Part shown: piece after piece, positions 37,238 through 46,653 of the stretch | Numbering within the stretch: the first letter of the stretch is position 1 | How the letters are laid out: each line of letters opens with the position of its first letter | Assembly (NCBI GenBank): GCA_035627675.1 | Contig: DASPLH010000062.1 | Span: 1 to 64,000 of the forward strand | Length of the DNA: 64,000 nt | Direction: 5' to 3' | DNA from: DASPLH01 sp035627675 | GTDB lineage: Bacteria > Acidobacteriota > Terriglobia > Terriglobales > Acidobacteriaceae | Notes under the pieces: model-generated | What the model was told of the DNA's origin: nothing | Seen by the model: only the letters and a program-made list of their open reading frames with translations | Database searches by the model: none | Position numbers and translations under genes: made by a program

Positions 37238-38197
37238 CTAGCTCGGTTTTTTCTTCAAGTACAGGGTCGGCTCCTGTCCCGGAGGAAGGCCCTTGGTGAT
37301 AAACGGAAGGTCATCGGGATTAGCGACCTCGACGCGTCCCTCACGCAACACATAAGGATTATTGAGCGGATCGACCGGGATTCCCCGCATATATCCGGCA
37401 GCAATGAGCGCTCTCCAGTTCGGCGGAGTCGTGCCCGTGCGCTGGCGATAGGCGTCCACGACATTCTGCAAGGCCATAACTTCGTCGTCCACGCGCAAGG
37501 CCTCAAGGCGCCGGATGGCGTTCTGCTGGATGCTCTTGTCGTCCGTGCTGTTGAGGATGTTCGTCCAGAGATATCGCGCCGTCTCGGCTTCTCCGGCGTT
37601 TTGCGCGAGGGCAGCGGCCATGGTGCGCATCCACGGCAGGGCGCCAGGGACTTGCGAGCCTTTCAGGAAGGCCTCGCTGGCCCTCTTCGGATCCTTCATC
37701 TCCTGAAAGTAGATAAATCCCAGGTGGTAGTAAAGCCGCCACGCCGTCGGGTTGTTTCGAATGCCGCGTTCCACCAGGCGAACGGCGGCCTCGGGATCGC
37801 CGGCGCCCTGCGGAGGCTGCTGGGCCAGGAAGATCGATCCGAACTCGTAGGCCACCAGGAGCTGCGGATCGAGCGTGGTGGTGATGTCCAGCAGAGGCTC
37901 GAGCAGTTGGTACTGCTTGCTCCTGGCGTGGTGCTTGCCGCCGAAGTACTGAACCGCGCGGGTCCAGTAGAGGTCGGCCATCAGTCCGGTGTAGCCGAGG
38001 CTCAGCCGCTTCACGGCCTTGGCAGAGGGGAGGTAAAGAACCTCCTGCAGCGTGGCCTCTCCGCGAATGCGGTCCACGCGCCTCAATACAAGGACACTTG
38101 CCGCCAGCAGCGCGACAACGAGCAGCGACGCGACTACGGGGACCCTATTTCGCGGCCCGTGCGTCTTCAGCGTTGCGGGTTGAGGTGCGGCGTTCAT
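37238..38197 (-). CDS. TPR-containing membrane-anchored protein (PilG-like position)
   Basis: A 319-residue protein with one N-terminal membrane helix (VVASLLVVALLAASVLVL, about 23-40) and a periplasmic region of helical repeats resembling TPRs (LEPLLDITTTLDPQLLVAYEFGS ... AVRLVERGIRNNPTAWRLYYHLG). The sequence LGYTGLMADLYWTRAVQYFG is a motif I associate with acidobacterial/deltaproteobacterial pilus-linked proteins. It begins three bases past the ABC permease stop, so it is cotranscribed with the ABC pair. In Myxococcus the third gene beside the PilH/PilI transporter is PilG; homology to PilG cannot be claimed without a search. Confidence 0.7.
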   Translation of the reverse strand: MNAAPQPATLKTHGPRNRVPVVASLLVVALLAASVLVLRRVDRIRGEATLQEVLYLPSAKAVKRLSLGYTGLMADLYWTRAVQYFGGKHHARSKQYQLLEPLLDITTTLDPQLLVAYEFGSIFLAQQPPQGAGDPEAAVRLVERGIRNNPTAWRLYYHLGFIYFQEMKDPKRASEAFLKGSQVPGALPWMRTMAAALAQNAGEAETARYLWTNILNSTDDKSIQQNAIRRLEALRVDDEVMALQNVVDAYRQRTGTTPPNWRALIAAGYMRGIPVDPLNNPYVLREGRVEVANPDDLPFITKGLPPGQEPTLYLKKKPS

Positions 38198-38200
38198 GGG

Positions 38201-38980
38201 CTACTTGAGATTGCGGCGCTCGAAAATCAGCACGGCAGCGCTGGTGACTGCGGCCGCGTAAACCAGCACGTACACGGTGTTCCAGAACACCAGTTGCCCC
38301 GGGACCGGCACAGAATGCGCTACCTGCGAGATGACATTCAGGGCGGCGAAGTTCGGCACCAGGTAGGCGAGGCCGGTCGCGATGTACTTGCCGATTCCGC
38401 CGGCCATCACGGCGAAGGCCCTGAGGTCCTCGGCGAAGGTCCCGATCACAAACAGCGCGAAGGCGAATACGGCCGACATCAACGGTGTCGTGAACGTGCT
38501 GAAGAACAGCGCCAGCGCGGTGATCAGCACGAATTGCAGCACGATCAGGTACAAGGCGGACAGCAGGTGCAGGTCGGCCGCCTGGAAGCGGTGCGTCATG
38601 TAGAGCAGCGCCGCGAAAAACCCGATCGCCATCAGCCCGGCATTTACGGCCAGAGTGCCGATCAGCCCGAGCAGCTTGCCAACGATGAACTCCCACCGGC
38701 GCACGGGACGTGCCGCCAGGACCGTGTAGAGCGTGCGCTTCTCGATTTCTTTCGAGACTAGCTGGATGCCGATGAAGATGGCGATGACGATGCCGAACAA
38801 CGAGATCGCCGTCAGGCCGAGGTTGATCAGGACTAGGCGCTCGACGCCAATGGATATCTGCCCGACGAGCAGCGATGAGCCGACAATCAGGATGGCGAAG
38901 ATGACGAGGTTGTACAGGACGCGGTCGCGTACGGCTTCGCGGAACGTGTTGAACGCAATGGCTCCGATGCGGTGCATCAT
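38201..38980 (-). CDS. ABC-2 type exporter permease (PilI-like position)
   Basis: A 259-residue protein with six membrane helices. It opens MMHRIGAIAFNTFREAVRDRVLYNLV, the usual start of ABC-2 permeases that follow Ccm/Nos-type ATPases. The loop ISKEIEKRTLYTVLAARPVRR matches the coupling region (VSKEIEKRT). Its start overlaps the ATPase stop (ATGA), so the two proteins are made in step. The transporter probably moves a lipid, a protein or a pilus part; near pilA it occupies the place of PilI. Confidence 0.82.
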   Translation of the reverse strand: MMHRIGAIAFNTFREAVRDRVLYNLVIFAILIVGSSLLVGQISIGVERLVLINLGLTAISLFGIVIAIFIGIQLVSKEIEKRTLYTVLAARPVRRWEFIVGKLLGLIGTLAVNAGLMAIGFFAALLYMTHRFQAADLHLLSALYLIVLQFVLITALALFFSTFTTPLMSAVFAFALFVIGTFAEDLRAFAVMAGGIGKYIATGLAYLVPNFAALNVISQVAHSVPVPGQLVFWNTVYVLVYAAAVTSAAVLIFERRNLK

Positions 38981-39906
38981 CGCGCCACCTCCGACGCCGA
39001 GTGCGCCTCGAGCTTCTGAAGAAAGTAGTCTTCGAGACTGGCCTGCACCGGCGTCACCGAGATCAGGCGCGCGCCCGACGTCCGTATGAGATCGAGCGAG
39101 CGGTCCAACTCCCTGTCGGCAACGACCACCCGCGCAATATTGCCGCTCACGTGCGCATTGTCCGCGAGCGAGTGCAGCGCAGCGGTGCCTTCGTAGGTGA
39201 TTTCAACCTGGCCGCTGACCTGGCGAGCGAGATCCGCCACCACTCCCACGCCCCTCAATTCACCCTTGTTCAGCACGGCGACGCGGTGGCAGAGGGTTTC
39301 GGCGTCGGAGAGGATGTGGGTGGAGAAGAAGATCGTCTTGCCTTCGGCGTTCAGCTCCTGGATGAGATCGCGCACCTCGCGGCGTCCGATGGGATCGAGT
39401 CCCGACATCGGTTCGTCGAGAAACAGCAGCCGCGGGTCGTGAACGATCGCCTGCGCTATTCCGACGCGCTGGAGCATGCCCTTGGAAAACTTGCGAAGCT
39501 GGACGTTCACCGCGTCGGCGAGACCCACACGCGACAGGACCGAATCGATGCGGCGGCCGCGGTCCCTGGCAGGCACGCCCGACAGCGCCGCGTAATAGCC
39601 GAGAAGTTCCTTCGGCGTCAGGTAGTCGTAGAAGTACGGCTGTTCGGGAAGGAAGCCGATCTGCGACTTCATCCATGGGTCGTCGAGCGGCCTGCCGAGG
39701 ATGCGGGCCGAGCCCGCGGAAGGGAAGACGAGTCCCATCAGCAGACGAAGGGTTGTCGTTTTCCCGGCGCCGTTGGGACCCAGATAGCCGAAGACTTCGC
39801 CTTGTTCGACGGTCAGGGTCAACGGCTTCAGTGCGTGCTTGAGGCGATTGTGCCAGAAGCCGACTCGGTAGTGCTTCTCCAGGCTGAAGGTTTCGATCGC
39901 GCCCAT
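38977..39906 (-). CDS. ABC transporter ATP-binding protein (PilH-like position)
   Basis: A 309-residue ATPase from ATG 39906 (TTG 39912 would add two residues). Walker A GPNGAGKTTTLR, Q loop, signature KFSKGMLQRVGIAQ, Walker B LLFLDEPMSGLDP and the switch His in IFFSTHILSD are all present. The C-terminal 80 residues (VEITYEGTAALHSLADN ...) form the regulatory tail common in ABC-2 exporters. It is 154 bases downstream of pilA, past that gene's terminator. In Myxococcus xanthus PilH of this type is needed for pilus formation. Confidence 0.85.
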   Translation of the reverse strand: MGAIETFSLEKHYRVGFWHNRLKHALKPLTLTVEQGEVFGYLGPNGAGKTTTLRLLMGLVFPSAGSARILGRPLDDPWMKSQIGFLPEQPYFYDYLTPKELLGYYAALSGVPARDRGRRIDSVLSRVGLADAVNVQLRKFSKGMLQRVGIAQAIVHDPRLLFLDEPMSGLDPIGRREVRDLIQELNAEGKTIFFSTHILSDAETLCHRVAVLNKGELRGVGVVADLARQVSGQVEITYEGTAALHSLADNAHVSGNIARVVVADRELDRSLDLIRTSGARLISVTPVQASLEDYFLQKLEAHSASEVAR

Positions 39907-39989
39907 GGCCAAGTTCGTTCGTGGTGTGCCAGACGATTATAGGTTACGTAGTGTGCGGGGCGGAGTTGCAGCCGAGGTGCGCGCCACAA

Positions 39990-40019
39990 AAGCAAAAGGA
40001 GCGAGCTTTCGCTCGCTCC
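39990..40019 (-). terminator. Rho-independent terminator of pilA
   Basis: On the minus strand GGAGCGAGC - GAAA - GCTCGCTCC is followed by TTTTGCTTTT, about 40 bases after the pilA stop. Confidence 0.9.
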
Positions 40020-40059
40020 CTGGCTTGTACCCTCCCCCAGGTACTTGCCAAATCGATGT

Positions 40060-40557
40060 TTACTGCAGAGCCGGATCGGCGATGGTCGGAACCGCCGTAC
40101 CGGTCGTGTTGTAGCGGATTACGCCGCTCGTATCGCTGAAGAAGCCACGCTGTCCGGTCTGACCCGGGGTGACCGGAATGCCATCGGCCGTGTAGGTCTG
40201 CGCCGGTACTTCGGCGGAACCGGTGGTGTTGAACTTGTAGCCGCTCTTGATGCAGTTGGTGCCGGCAGCGCAGCCGAGCACGGAGTCAAGAAGGCAAGCG
40301 CTCGCCGAGGTGGCAGCCGCGCAACCGGCCGCGGGGGTTCCGAGTTCCTTCAGGCTGGCAGCAAAGCCGACCGTCGGATACGTGGAAGCATAGGAAACCT
40401 GCGCGGTGTTGATGCTGCGGACCGAGCCCACAGCCGACGATTCGTTCGCGGCGATACGCGAACGCAGCAAGTTCGGGATAGCAATAGCCGCGATGATCAG
40501 GATGATCGCAACGACGATCAACAGTTCGATCAGCGAGAAACCTTTCTGTTTACGCAT
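40060..40557 (-). CDS. pilA: type IVa major pilin-like protein PilA
   Basis: A 165-residue prepilin from ATG 40557. The short basic leader MRKQKG is followed by FSLIELLIVVAIILIIAAIAIP, a textbook type III signal with Gly before the cut, Phe+1 and Glu+5. The N-terminal helix continues ...NLLRSRIAANESSAVGSVRSINTAQVSY. The C-terminal part has four Cys (GCAAATSASACL, GCAAGTNC), able to form two disulfides, and a Thr/Gly-rich end. The leader is cleaved by PilD, which is not in this window. A strong terminator behind it fits a highly expressed single-gene transcript. Confidence 0.92.
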   Translation of the reverse strand: MRKQKGFSLIELLIVVAIILIIAAIAIPNLLRSRIAANESSAVGSVRSINTAQVSYASTYPTVGFAASLKELGTPAAGCAAATSASACLLDSVLGCAAGTNCIKSGYKFNTTGSAEVPAQTYTADGIPVTPGQTGQRGFFSDTSGVIRYNTTGTAVPTIADPALQ

Positions 40558-40889
40558 TGTTCTTCTCTCTCCGTGCAGTCTGGATGGCGTCCAGTACGGC
40601 ACTGCTAACGGCACGTTCAATGCCCAACTCCCCAGAATGATTACTAAGGTAACACTCTGGCACGAGAATACCACGTATGTGTTTGGAAAGTAGATGGCTT
40701 CGGCTGGTTACCTCGCGGAGCATTGACCAGATTGAACCTTGTCCAGCTGTGGTAAATGGCAAAAAAGGTCAATGTATCCGGCCGAAAAATGTCAGTTTTC
40801 GCCCCTCGTGTATTCCTCGCATGACCCAAAGGCCAGCAAGGTAACTTCCCGGTGTGTTCCCTCGTGTCCCTGCGGTGACCTCCCCTGGG
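40558..40889. other. pilA upstream region
   Basis: About 330 bases between the M16 peptidase stop and the pilA start. It should hold the pilA promoter. A TGG-N9-GC arrangement near 40655-40675 resembles a sigma-54 site but has the wrong spacing. No other element recognised. Confidence 0.35.
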
Positions 40890-42185
40890 CTAGCAGGCCA
40901 GGGCGTCGCGGGTGATCTTCAGGCCGTTCAGGTTTCCCAGGACGGAAACGGCGATCTGGTCTGTATGGAAGAACTCCTGCGCGACCTTCATCACCTCGTC
41001 CACCGTAACGGCCTCGATGCGATCGATCACCTCGGACATGCTCACGAAGCGTTCGTAGTACATCTCCTGGCGGGCGAGGTTCGACATCCGTGCTGTCGAG
41101 GATTCGAGGCTCAGCATCAGGCTGCCCTTGAGCTGCGCCTTGGCGCGCTGAAGTTCCTCTTCGTCCACCGGGGCGTGCTTCAGCGTACGGAATTCGTCCA
41201 CGATTGACGAGACCACCTTCATCGCCGAGTCGCGCGAAGTACCGGCATAGACCATCAGGCATCCTGTGTCGCGGTAGGGGTTCAACTCGCTGTAGATGGA
41301 GTAAGCCAGTCCCTGTTTCTCGCGGATGTTCTGGAACAGTCGCGAACTCATTCCGCCGCCGAGCAGCGTGTTCATCACGAACGACGAATACCGGTTCTGG
41401 TGCGATATGGAATAGGAAGGCACGCCGATGCAGATCTGCACCTGCTCGAGGGACTTCTTGTTTCGGAGCACGATCTTCGGCTGTGCCTTCGGGGGCACGT
41501 CGGACATGACATTCGCCAGCGGTTGCATGCGCTCGAACTTCTGGCACACGAGTTCGACGAAATCGTCATGCTTCAGATTGCCGGCGGCGGAGATGATCAT
41601 GTTGCCGGGCAGGAAGCGGGCCCCGTAGTAGTCGAACAGAACCCGCTGCTCGAACTTGCGTACGGTTTCCTTGGTTCCGAGGATGGGGCGGCCGAGCGGG
41701 TGGCCCTTCCAGAAATTCTGGACGAAGAGCTCGTGGACGAGGTAGTCGGGGTTATCTTCGTCCATCTTGATCTCTTCGAGGATGACGCCGCGCTCCTTGG
41801 TGATGTCGTCGTCCTTGAATACCGGGTTGAGCACCAGGTCGCTAAGGATGTCCATGGCGATGTGCAGGTGCTCATCGAGGACCTTGATGTTGAAGCAGAT
41901 GGTTTCCTTGGCGGTGAAAGCATCGAGGTTGCCGCCGATCGAGTCCACCTGGCGCGCGATGTCCTCGGCCGAACGCGAATCGGTCCCCTTGAACACCATG
42001 TGCTCGACGAAGTGGGAGATGCCGTTGACCTCGGCGTCTTCGTGCCGTGATCCCGTCCTGATCCAGATTCCAGTGGAAACGGATCGAAGATGATTCATCT
42101 CCTCGGTCACTATCGTCAGACCGTTGGGGAGGACGGTTCGGCGCACGGTGCGAAGTTCGTCCACAAGCTGTCGTTCTGCTTTCAT
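40890..42185 (-). CDS. M16-family zinc metallopeptidase (mitochondrial-processing-peptidase-like)
   Basis: A 431-residue, single-chain M16 peptidase. The inverted zinc motif HxxEH is seen in NGISHFVEHMVFKGT (about residue 57), with the third ligand Glu expected about 75 residues on (VILEEIKMDED region). The inactive second half contains YSISHQNRYSSFVMNTLLGGGMSSRLFQNIREKQGLAYSIYS, including the substrate-binding R-Y pair. No signal peptide, so it is cytoplasmic. These enzymes degrade or process small peptides. GTPs or pqq genes are not adjacent; divergent from rlmN by about 150 bases. Confidence 0.9.
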   Translation of the reverse strand: MKAERQLVDELRTVRRTVLPNGLTIVTEEMNHLRSVSTGIWIRTGSRHEDAEVNGISHFVEHMVFKGTDSRSAEDIARQVDSIGGNLDAFTAKETICFNIKVLDEHLHIAMDILSDLVLNPVFKDDDITKERGVILEEIKMDEDNPDYLVHELFVQNFWKGHPLGRPILGTKETVRKFEQRVLFDYYGARFLPGNMIISAAGNLKHDDFVELVCQKFERMQPLANVMSDVPPKAQPKIVLRNKKSLEQVQICIGVPSYSISHQNRYSSFVMNTLLGGGMSSRLFQNIREKQGLAYSIYSELNPYRDTGCLMVYAGTSRDSAMKVVSSIVDEFRTLKHAPVDEEELQRAKAQLKGSLMLSLESSTARMSNLARQEMYYERFVSMSEVIDRIEAVTVDEVMKVAQEFFHTDQIAVSVLGNLNGLKITRDALAC

Positions 42186-42331
42186 CTATGACTCCGGTAC
42201 GAATGCGGCAAGAAAACAATTCAGCGTTTTGGGGAACAGCAGCGAACGCGGGGCGTCTAGAATCTAAGGTAATAAGATCACAAAACCGACGGAACGACCC
42301 GTCGCGGAAGCCGCCCAGCTTAGTTGGATGC

Positions 42332-43456
42332 ATGAGTGAAGTCACCCAATTCGACTTATTAGGTCTTGATTATCAAGAGCTTAGCGCCATCATTGAGCGC
42401 CAGGAACAGCCCTTGTATCGGGCCAGACAGCTTTACGAGGCGGTGTACCGGCAGCGGCTGACGGGTCTGGAGACCGTCAGCACGCTCCCCAAGAGCCTCC
42501 GCGCGGATCTTGCCGGTCAAGGGTGGGGCATACGGCAGCCGGAGGTCGAGAGGCGCTTTTCCTCCGTGGACGGAACAGTGCGTTACCTGCTGCGCTTCAC
42601 CGATCAACAGAGCGTCGAAACCGTCTGGATGCCCGAAGGCGATGGCGGCGAGACTGGCGATGGAACGGACGCTGGCGACGAAACGACTGCCGCGAAGGCA
42701 TATGACCGCGCCACGATCTGTGTCTCCAGCCAGGTTGGCTGCGCCGTCAACTGCCAGTTCTGCATGACGGCCTTGCTCGGCCTCAAGCGGAACCTCACGG
42801 CGGGCGAGATCGTGGGGCAGATCCTGGTCGTACTCAACGATCACCAGGTCGATCTCGAGCGCGAGCGCATCAACCTGGTCTTCATGGGACAGGGAGAGCC
42901 TTTCCTCAATTACGAGCACTTCATCAAAGCCGTGCGGCTGCTGGTTGACGGCGTGGGCATCCCCGAGTCGCGCATGACGGTATCCACATCGGGCATCGTG
43001 CCGCGCATCTACGAGTTCGCCAGCGAGCCGGTGCGCCCGAAGCTGGCAATCTCGCTCAACGGGTCGAACGATCCCGGACGCGAACGCGTGATGCCGATCA
43101 ACCGCAAGTGGAACCTGGAACACCTGCTGGGAGCGGCGCGGTCGTTCCCGCTGCGAAATCGCGAGCGCCTGACTTTCGAATACGTGCTGCTGGCTGGGGA
43201 GAACGACGCAGTCGAGAACGCTCGCGAGGTCGTCGAGCTTCTGCGAGGTCTGCGCGCCAAAGTCAACCTCATTGCGCTGAATCCCGGCCCCGGCATTCCG
43301 TTCGGAGAACCCGAGGAACGACGCGTGCTGGCCTTCCAGAAGGTGCTCGTTGACGCAGGCATTCCGGCCTTCCTTCGCCGTCCGCGTGGCCGCGACATCT
43401 ACGCCGCGTGCGGACAACTGAAGCGCACGACCGAGCTGGTTACGCTCGGCTCTTAG
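42332..43456 (+). CDS. rlmN: 23S rRNA (adenine-2503-C2)/tRNA methyltransferase RlmN
   Basis: A radical SAM enzyme that methylates A2503 of 23S rRNA and A37 of some tRNAs. The 374-residue protein has the cluster motif CAVNCQFC (CxxxCxxC), the SAM-binding GQGEPFLNYE, and the conserved substrate-radical Cys near the end in DIYAACGQL. ATG 42332 gives the usual start (QFDLLGLDYQELSAIIE). A Gly/Asp/Thr-rich loop (EGDGGETGDGTDAGDETT, about 103-120) is an insertion of low complexity between the N-domain and the barrel. Followed by a TPR gene after 70 bases. Confidence 0.93.
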   Translation: MSEVTQFDLLGLDYQELSAIIERQEQPLYRARQLYEAVYRQRLTGLETVSTLPKSLRADLAGQGWGIRQPEVERRFSSVDGTVRYLLRFTDQQSVETVWMPEGDGGETGDGTDAGDETTAAKAYDRATICVSSQVGCAVNCQFCMTALLGLKRNLTAGEIVGQILVVLNDHQVDLERERINLVFMGQGEPFLNYEHFIKAVRLLVDGVGIPESRMTVSTSGIVPRIYEFASEPVRPKLAISLNGSNDPGRERVMPINRKWNLEHLLGAARSFPLRNRERLTFEYVLLAGENDAVENAREVVELLRGLRAKVNLIALNPGPGIPFGEPEERRVLAFQKVLVDAGIPAFLRRPRGRDIYAACGQLKRTTELVTLGS

Positions 43457-43525
43457 CCGGGGCGCCTTACTCCGCGCAACGCCGCTCCCGGCCATCGCAT
43501 CTGCTCTCTTACGCGCAACGGGAGC

Positions 43526-45844
43526 ATGTCTTTCGGGCCATTGCTGAACCGAGCCGCGCGAAGACATGGGGCTCTTGTGCGGAAGCAGATCCTGGCCGTA
43601 GCTCTTCTACTGACTTTCACTTTCGCCGGCTGCAATCGCGGCAAGCAGTCGCTCGCGACGGCCGAGCAACTGGAGCGAGAGGGGAAGACGCCGCTGGCTC
43701 TCGATGCCTATCGCGATCAACTCGCCCGCACTCCTTCTCGCGACAAGAAACAGCTCTCAATCATTCAGTTCCATATCGGCGAATGCCTGAGTGCCCTGGA
43801 TCGCCCCAACGAGGCCTTTTCGGCGTACCTGCGTGCCGTCGAACTCGACGATCGAAACACGAAAGCCCACCTGCGCCTCGGTGAGCTGTACCTGCAGGCC
43901 GGAGAGATGGAGCGCTCGAGCGAGCACGCATTGGCGGTGATCAGGAGTTCGGGTGCGAGCCCGGATGCGCTCGGGTTGGTCGGCGCAGCGGCCGCGGCAA
44001 ACGGGAACACGCAGCTCGCGGTAGATGCCTTCACCCGCGCCTTGCAGATGGATCCGGGCCGCACGAAGATCGCGATCGCACTGGCCGAAGTGCATGAGAG
44101 CGAAGGCCGCTCCTCCGAGGCGCGTGAGGTCCTGATCAAGTCGGCGGAGGCGCAGCCCGGGAGTTCCGTTCCGTGGCTTACGCTGGGGCGGATCGAAGAG
44201 CAGGAAGGCAAGATACATGCCGCCGAGGGCGCTTATCGCAAGGCGGTGTCGGTGGAGGACACACCGGAAACGAACCTCAGGCTGGCGCAGTTCCTCGAAC
44301 GCACGGCTCGCGTCGAGGAAGCCAGGCAGGTACTGAAGAAGGTCGATGACATGCGGCCGTACTTCGCGGCGGCGCAAGGGGACTTCAACTTCCAGATCGA
44401 ATCCACGGTCGTCGCGTCGAGACATTACAGGGCTGCCTTGGAATCCGGCGCGCCGAACCCTGGCAGTCCCGAGGCGGCACAGAGCCGCTCGCAACTGGTG
44501 GCACGCCTGGTCGAGGCTGATCTTGCGAACGCCAGCACGGACGCTGCGATGACGCGGTCGTCGGCAATCCGGTCGGCACAGCAGCACCTCGACCGGTACC
44601 GCAGGGAAATCGACGCCGCGACTGGACACCTGCTCGCAGCCGAGATCGCACTGGCCAATGACGACCTCGTGCAGGCCTCGCTGTCGGCGACCTCCGCGCT
44701 CGAGTTGGCCCCGGACTCCGCGGCCACGCACTACATCTCAGGCATCGTTCGCTATCGATCTTCGGACCCGGCGGGCGCGCGCGCCGCATGGGACAAAGCC
44801 TTGCAGGTGCAACCATCCTACGTTCCGGCACGGCTCGCGCTGGCCGAGCAGGCGTTGCGCGAACGCGCGTACACGCAGGCGCAGGACTACGTCGTTCCCG
44901 TGGTGCGCCAGGAGCCTGCGAACGTCAGGGCGCTCGTGCTGTTCGCCCGCGTGCTGATCGCCACCAAGTCGTATGACTCGGCCGCCATCATCACGCAACG
45001 CGTGAAGGCGCTGGCCCCAACGGCTGCATGGGCAAACATTCTGAATGGCGAGAGTGCCCTGGCCCAGAGGAAGTATGGGTCTGCGTTGCTCGAATACCAG
45101 CAGGCGATCCTGCTCGACACGCAATCGCGTGACGCCATGGACGGATTGATTAAAGTCTATGGAACGGGGCGGGTGGACCGCTCGATGCTGACGCGCATGG
45201 AGCGCATCGCCGCCGCGGAGCCGGTGTCGCCTACTCTCATGGAGATTACGGGCAGGGTGTTCGCGCGCATCGGACACTTCGAGGATGCGCAGCGCTGTCT
45301 CAAGGCCGCGCTCCAGATGGATCCGGATCGCCGCTCGGCCGCCGAGTGGCTGGCGAGAATCCAGGCGCATCGTGGAGACCTGCACGGGGCGACCGAGGCC
45401 GCGACCGGGGTCTCTGAGCTGTCGCCGATGTTGAACGGAGTCGGTGCCGAGCAGCGGCAGGATGTGGATTCGGCGATCAGGAACTACGAAGCTGCTGTGC
45501 GCAGCGGCGACACGACCGGTGTCGCGGCCAACAACCTCGCGTGGATCTACGCCCAGCAGCGCACCAACCTCGATCGCGCCCTAATGCTTGCGACACGCGC
45601 ACGCGAACTCCAGCCCGACAACCCCGCCGTGCTGGATACGCTCGGATTCGTTCTGCTCGTCCGTCGCGAGTATTCGCGGGCGATCTCGGCGCTCGAGCAG
45701 GCCCAGCAACTCGCCTCGCAGCGAGGCGATCCCTCGGTGCTGGCCGAGGTCAAACATCATCTCGTCGAGGCGTACCTTCGCGCCGGCCAGACGGAACGCG
45801 CACAGTTGCTGGCACAAAAAGCCGCCTCTCCGGCGACGAAGTGA
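43526..45844 (+). CDS. large TPR-repeat lipoprotein
   Basis: A 772-residue protein. An N-terminal lipoprotein signal (VRKQILAVALLLTFTFAGC; lipobox FAGC, Cys36) follows a short leader; GTG within that leader is an alternative start. The rest is a superhelix of about 15-18 tetratricopeptide-like repeats, for example AFSAYLRAVELDDRNTKAHL, AVDAFTRALQMDPGRTKIAI, ALLEYQQAILLDTQSRDAMD and NLDRALMLATRARELQPDNP. It resembles the large TPR lipoproteins found with exosortase/PEP-CTERM systems, but no such genes are here. It is likely an outer-membrane-anchored protein-interaction scaffold. Confidence 0.85.
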   Translation: MSFGPLLNRAARRHGALVRKQILAVALLLTFTFAGCNRGKQSLATAEQLEREGKTPLALDAYRDQLARTPSRDKKQLSIIQFHIGECLSALDRPNEAFSAYLRAVELDDRNTKAHLRLGELYLQAGEMERSSEHALAVIRSSGASPDALGLVGAAAAANGNTQLAVDAFTRALQMDPGRTKIAIALAEVHESEGRSSEAREVLIKSAEAQPGSSVPWLTLGRIEEQEGKIHAAEGAYRKAVSVEDTPETNLRLAQFLERTARVEEARQVLKKVDDMRPYFAAAQGDFNFQIESTVVASRHYRAALESGAPNPGSPEAAQSRSQLVARLVEADLANASTDAAMTRSSAIRSAQQHLDRYRREIDAATGHLLAAEIALANDDLVQASLSATSALELAPDSAATHYISGIVRYRSSDPAGARAAWDKALQVQPSYVPARLALAEQALRERAYTQAQDYVVPVVRQEPANVRALVLFARVLIATKSYDSAAIITQRVKALAPTAAWANILNGESALAQRKYGSALLEYQQAILLDTQSRDAMDGLIKVYGTGRVDRSMLTRMERIAAAEPVSPTLMEITGRVFARIGHFEDAQRCLKAALQMDPDRRSAAEWLARIQAHRGDLHGATEAATGVSELSPMLNGVGAEQRQDVDSAIRNYEAAVRSGDTTGVAANNLAWIYAQQRTNLDRALMLATRARELQPDNPAVLDTLGFVLLVRREYSRAISALEQAQQLASQRGDPSVLAEVKHHLVEAYLRAGQTERAQLLAQKAASPATK

Positions 45845-45978
45845 ACAGCCCCTGCTCGTGCAGTAGCGCTCGAAGGCCTCCGCGGTCAGCGTACAGCGCG
45901 ATGCAACAACGCGCACGGGTCCGCGCTCTAACCTGCGCAGATTTTGCAGTCCAACCGGATTTCACAAGGAGAGAAGTG

Positions 45979-46653
45979 ATGAGTAAACGTTGGGTCGCCC
46001 ATTCTCTTGCGCTTGCCGTGACCATGGCAATGTCGCCTTACGTCCTGGCGCAGGACGCTCCCGCCGAGTCCGCGCAGGACGCGCAGCAAGGAGCGCAGCA
46101 GGCGCCGCGTGAGCACAAGGGCCACAGGGGGATGAAAGGCGCGAAGAGCGGCAAGTCGATGGATGCCATGTTCGTGAAGAAGGCCGCCAGCGGCGGCATG
46201 GCCGAGGTTGAGCTGGGCAATCTCGCCAAGGACAAGGGCAGCAGCGACGCCGTCAAGCAGTTCGCCGACCGCATGGTGACCGACCACGGCAAGGCCAACG
46301 ACGAGCTCAAGTCGCTCGCCGGGCAGAAGAACTGGACGATGCCGGACGAGATGATGCCCGAACACAAGAAGCACCGTGACATGCTCGAAAAGATGTCCGG
46401 CGCCGATTTCGACCGGGCTTACATGCGCGAGATGATGCGCGACCACCGCAAAGACGTAGCGTCCTTCCGCCGTTGCGCCCAGAACTGCACCGATCCCGAC
46501 CTGAAGGCCTGGGCGCAGAAGACGCTGCCGATTCTCGAAGAACACGCCAAGCTGGCGCGCGAAACCGGCCAGCAGGTGGGCGTAACGCAGAGCGCCGCAA
46601 AGGGCGCCAGGTCGAAGAAAGACGGCGACGCCAGTGCTCCGACCCACCCGTAG
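45979..46653 (+). CDS. exported DUF4142 protein
   Basis: A 224-residue protein from ATG 45979 (GGAGAGA upstream) with a signal peptide ending near ALA-QDAPA. After a charged Gln/Lys-rich linker comes a DUF4142 four-helix, ferritin-like domain: DAMFVKKAASGGMAEVELGNLAKDK, VKQFADRMVTDHGKANDELKSLA, FDRAYMREMMRDHRKDVASF and DPDLKAWAQKTLPILEEHAKLA. It keeps the His/Glu pattern but no proven metal site. The family is periplasmic and common in stress-induced clusters. Its end overlaps the next gene by 20 bases. Confidence 0.88.
   Translation: MSKRWVAHSLALAVTMAMSPYVLAQDAPAESAQDAQQGAQQAPREHKGHRGMKGAKSGKSMDAMFVKKAASGGMAEVELGNLAKDKGSSDAVKQFADRMVTDHGKANDELKSLAGQKNWTMPDEMMPEHKKHRDMLEKMSGADFDRAYMREMMRDHRKDVASFRRCAQNCTDPDLKAWAQKTLPILEEHAKLARETGQQVGVTQSAAKGARSKKDGDASAPTHP

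Noticed and set aside
37238..40557. Lipoprotein-release system (LolCDE) next to lolA
   Set aside because: The permease has six helices and ABC-2 features, without the FtsX-type periplasmic domain of LolC/E.
40650..40680. Sigma-54 promoter for pilA
   Set aside because: On the minus strand a GG and a GC occur in a similar context but nine instead of ten bases apart, and the flanking consensus is weak.
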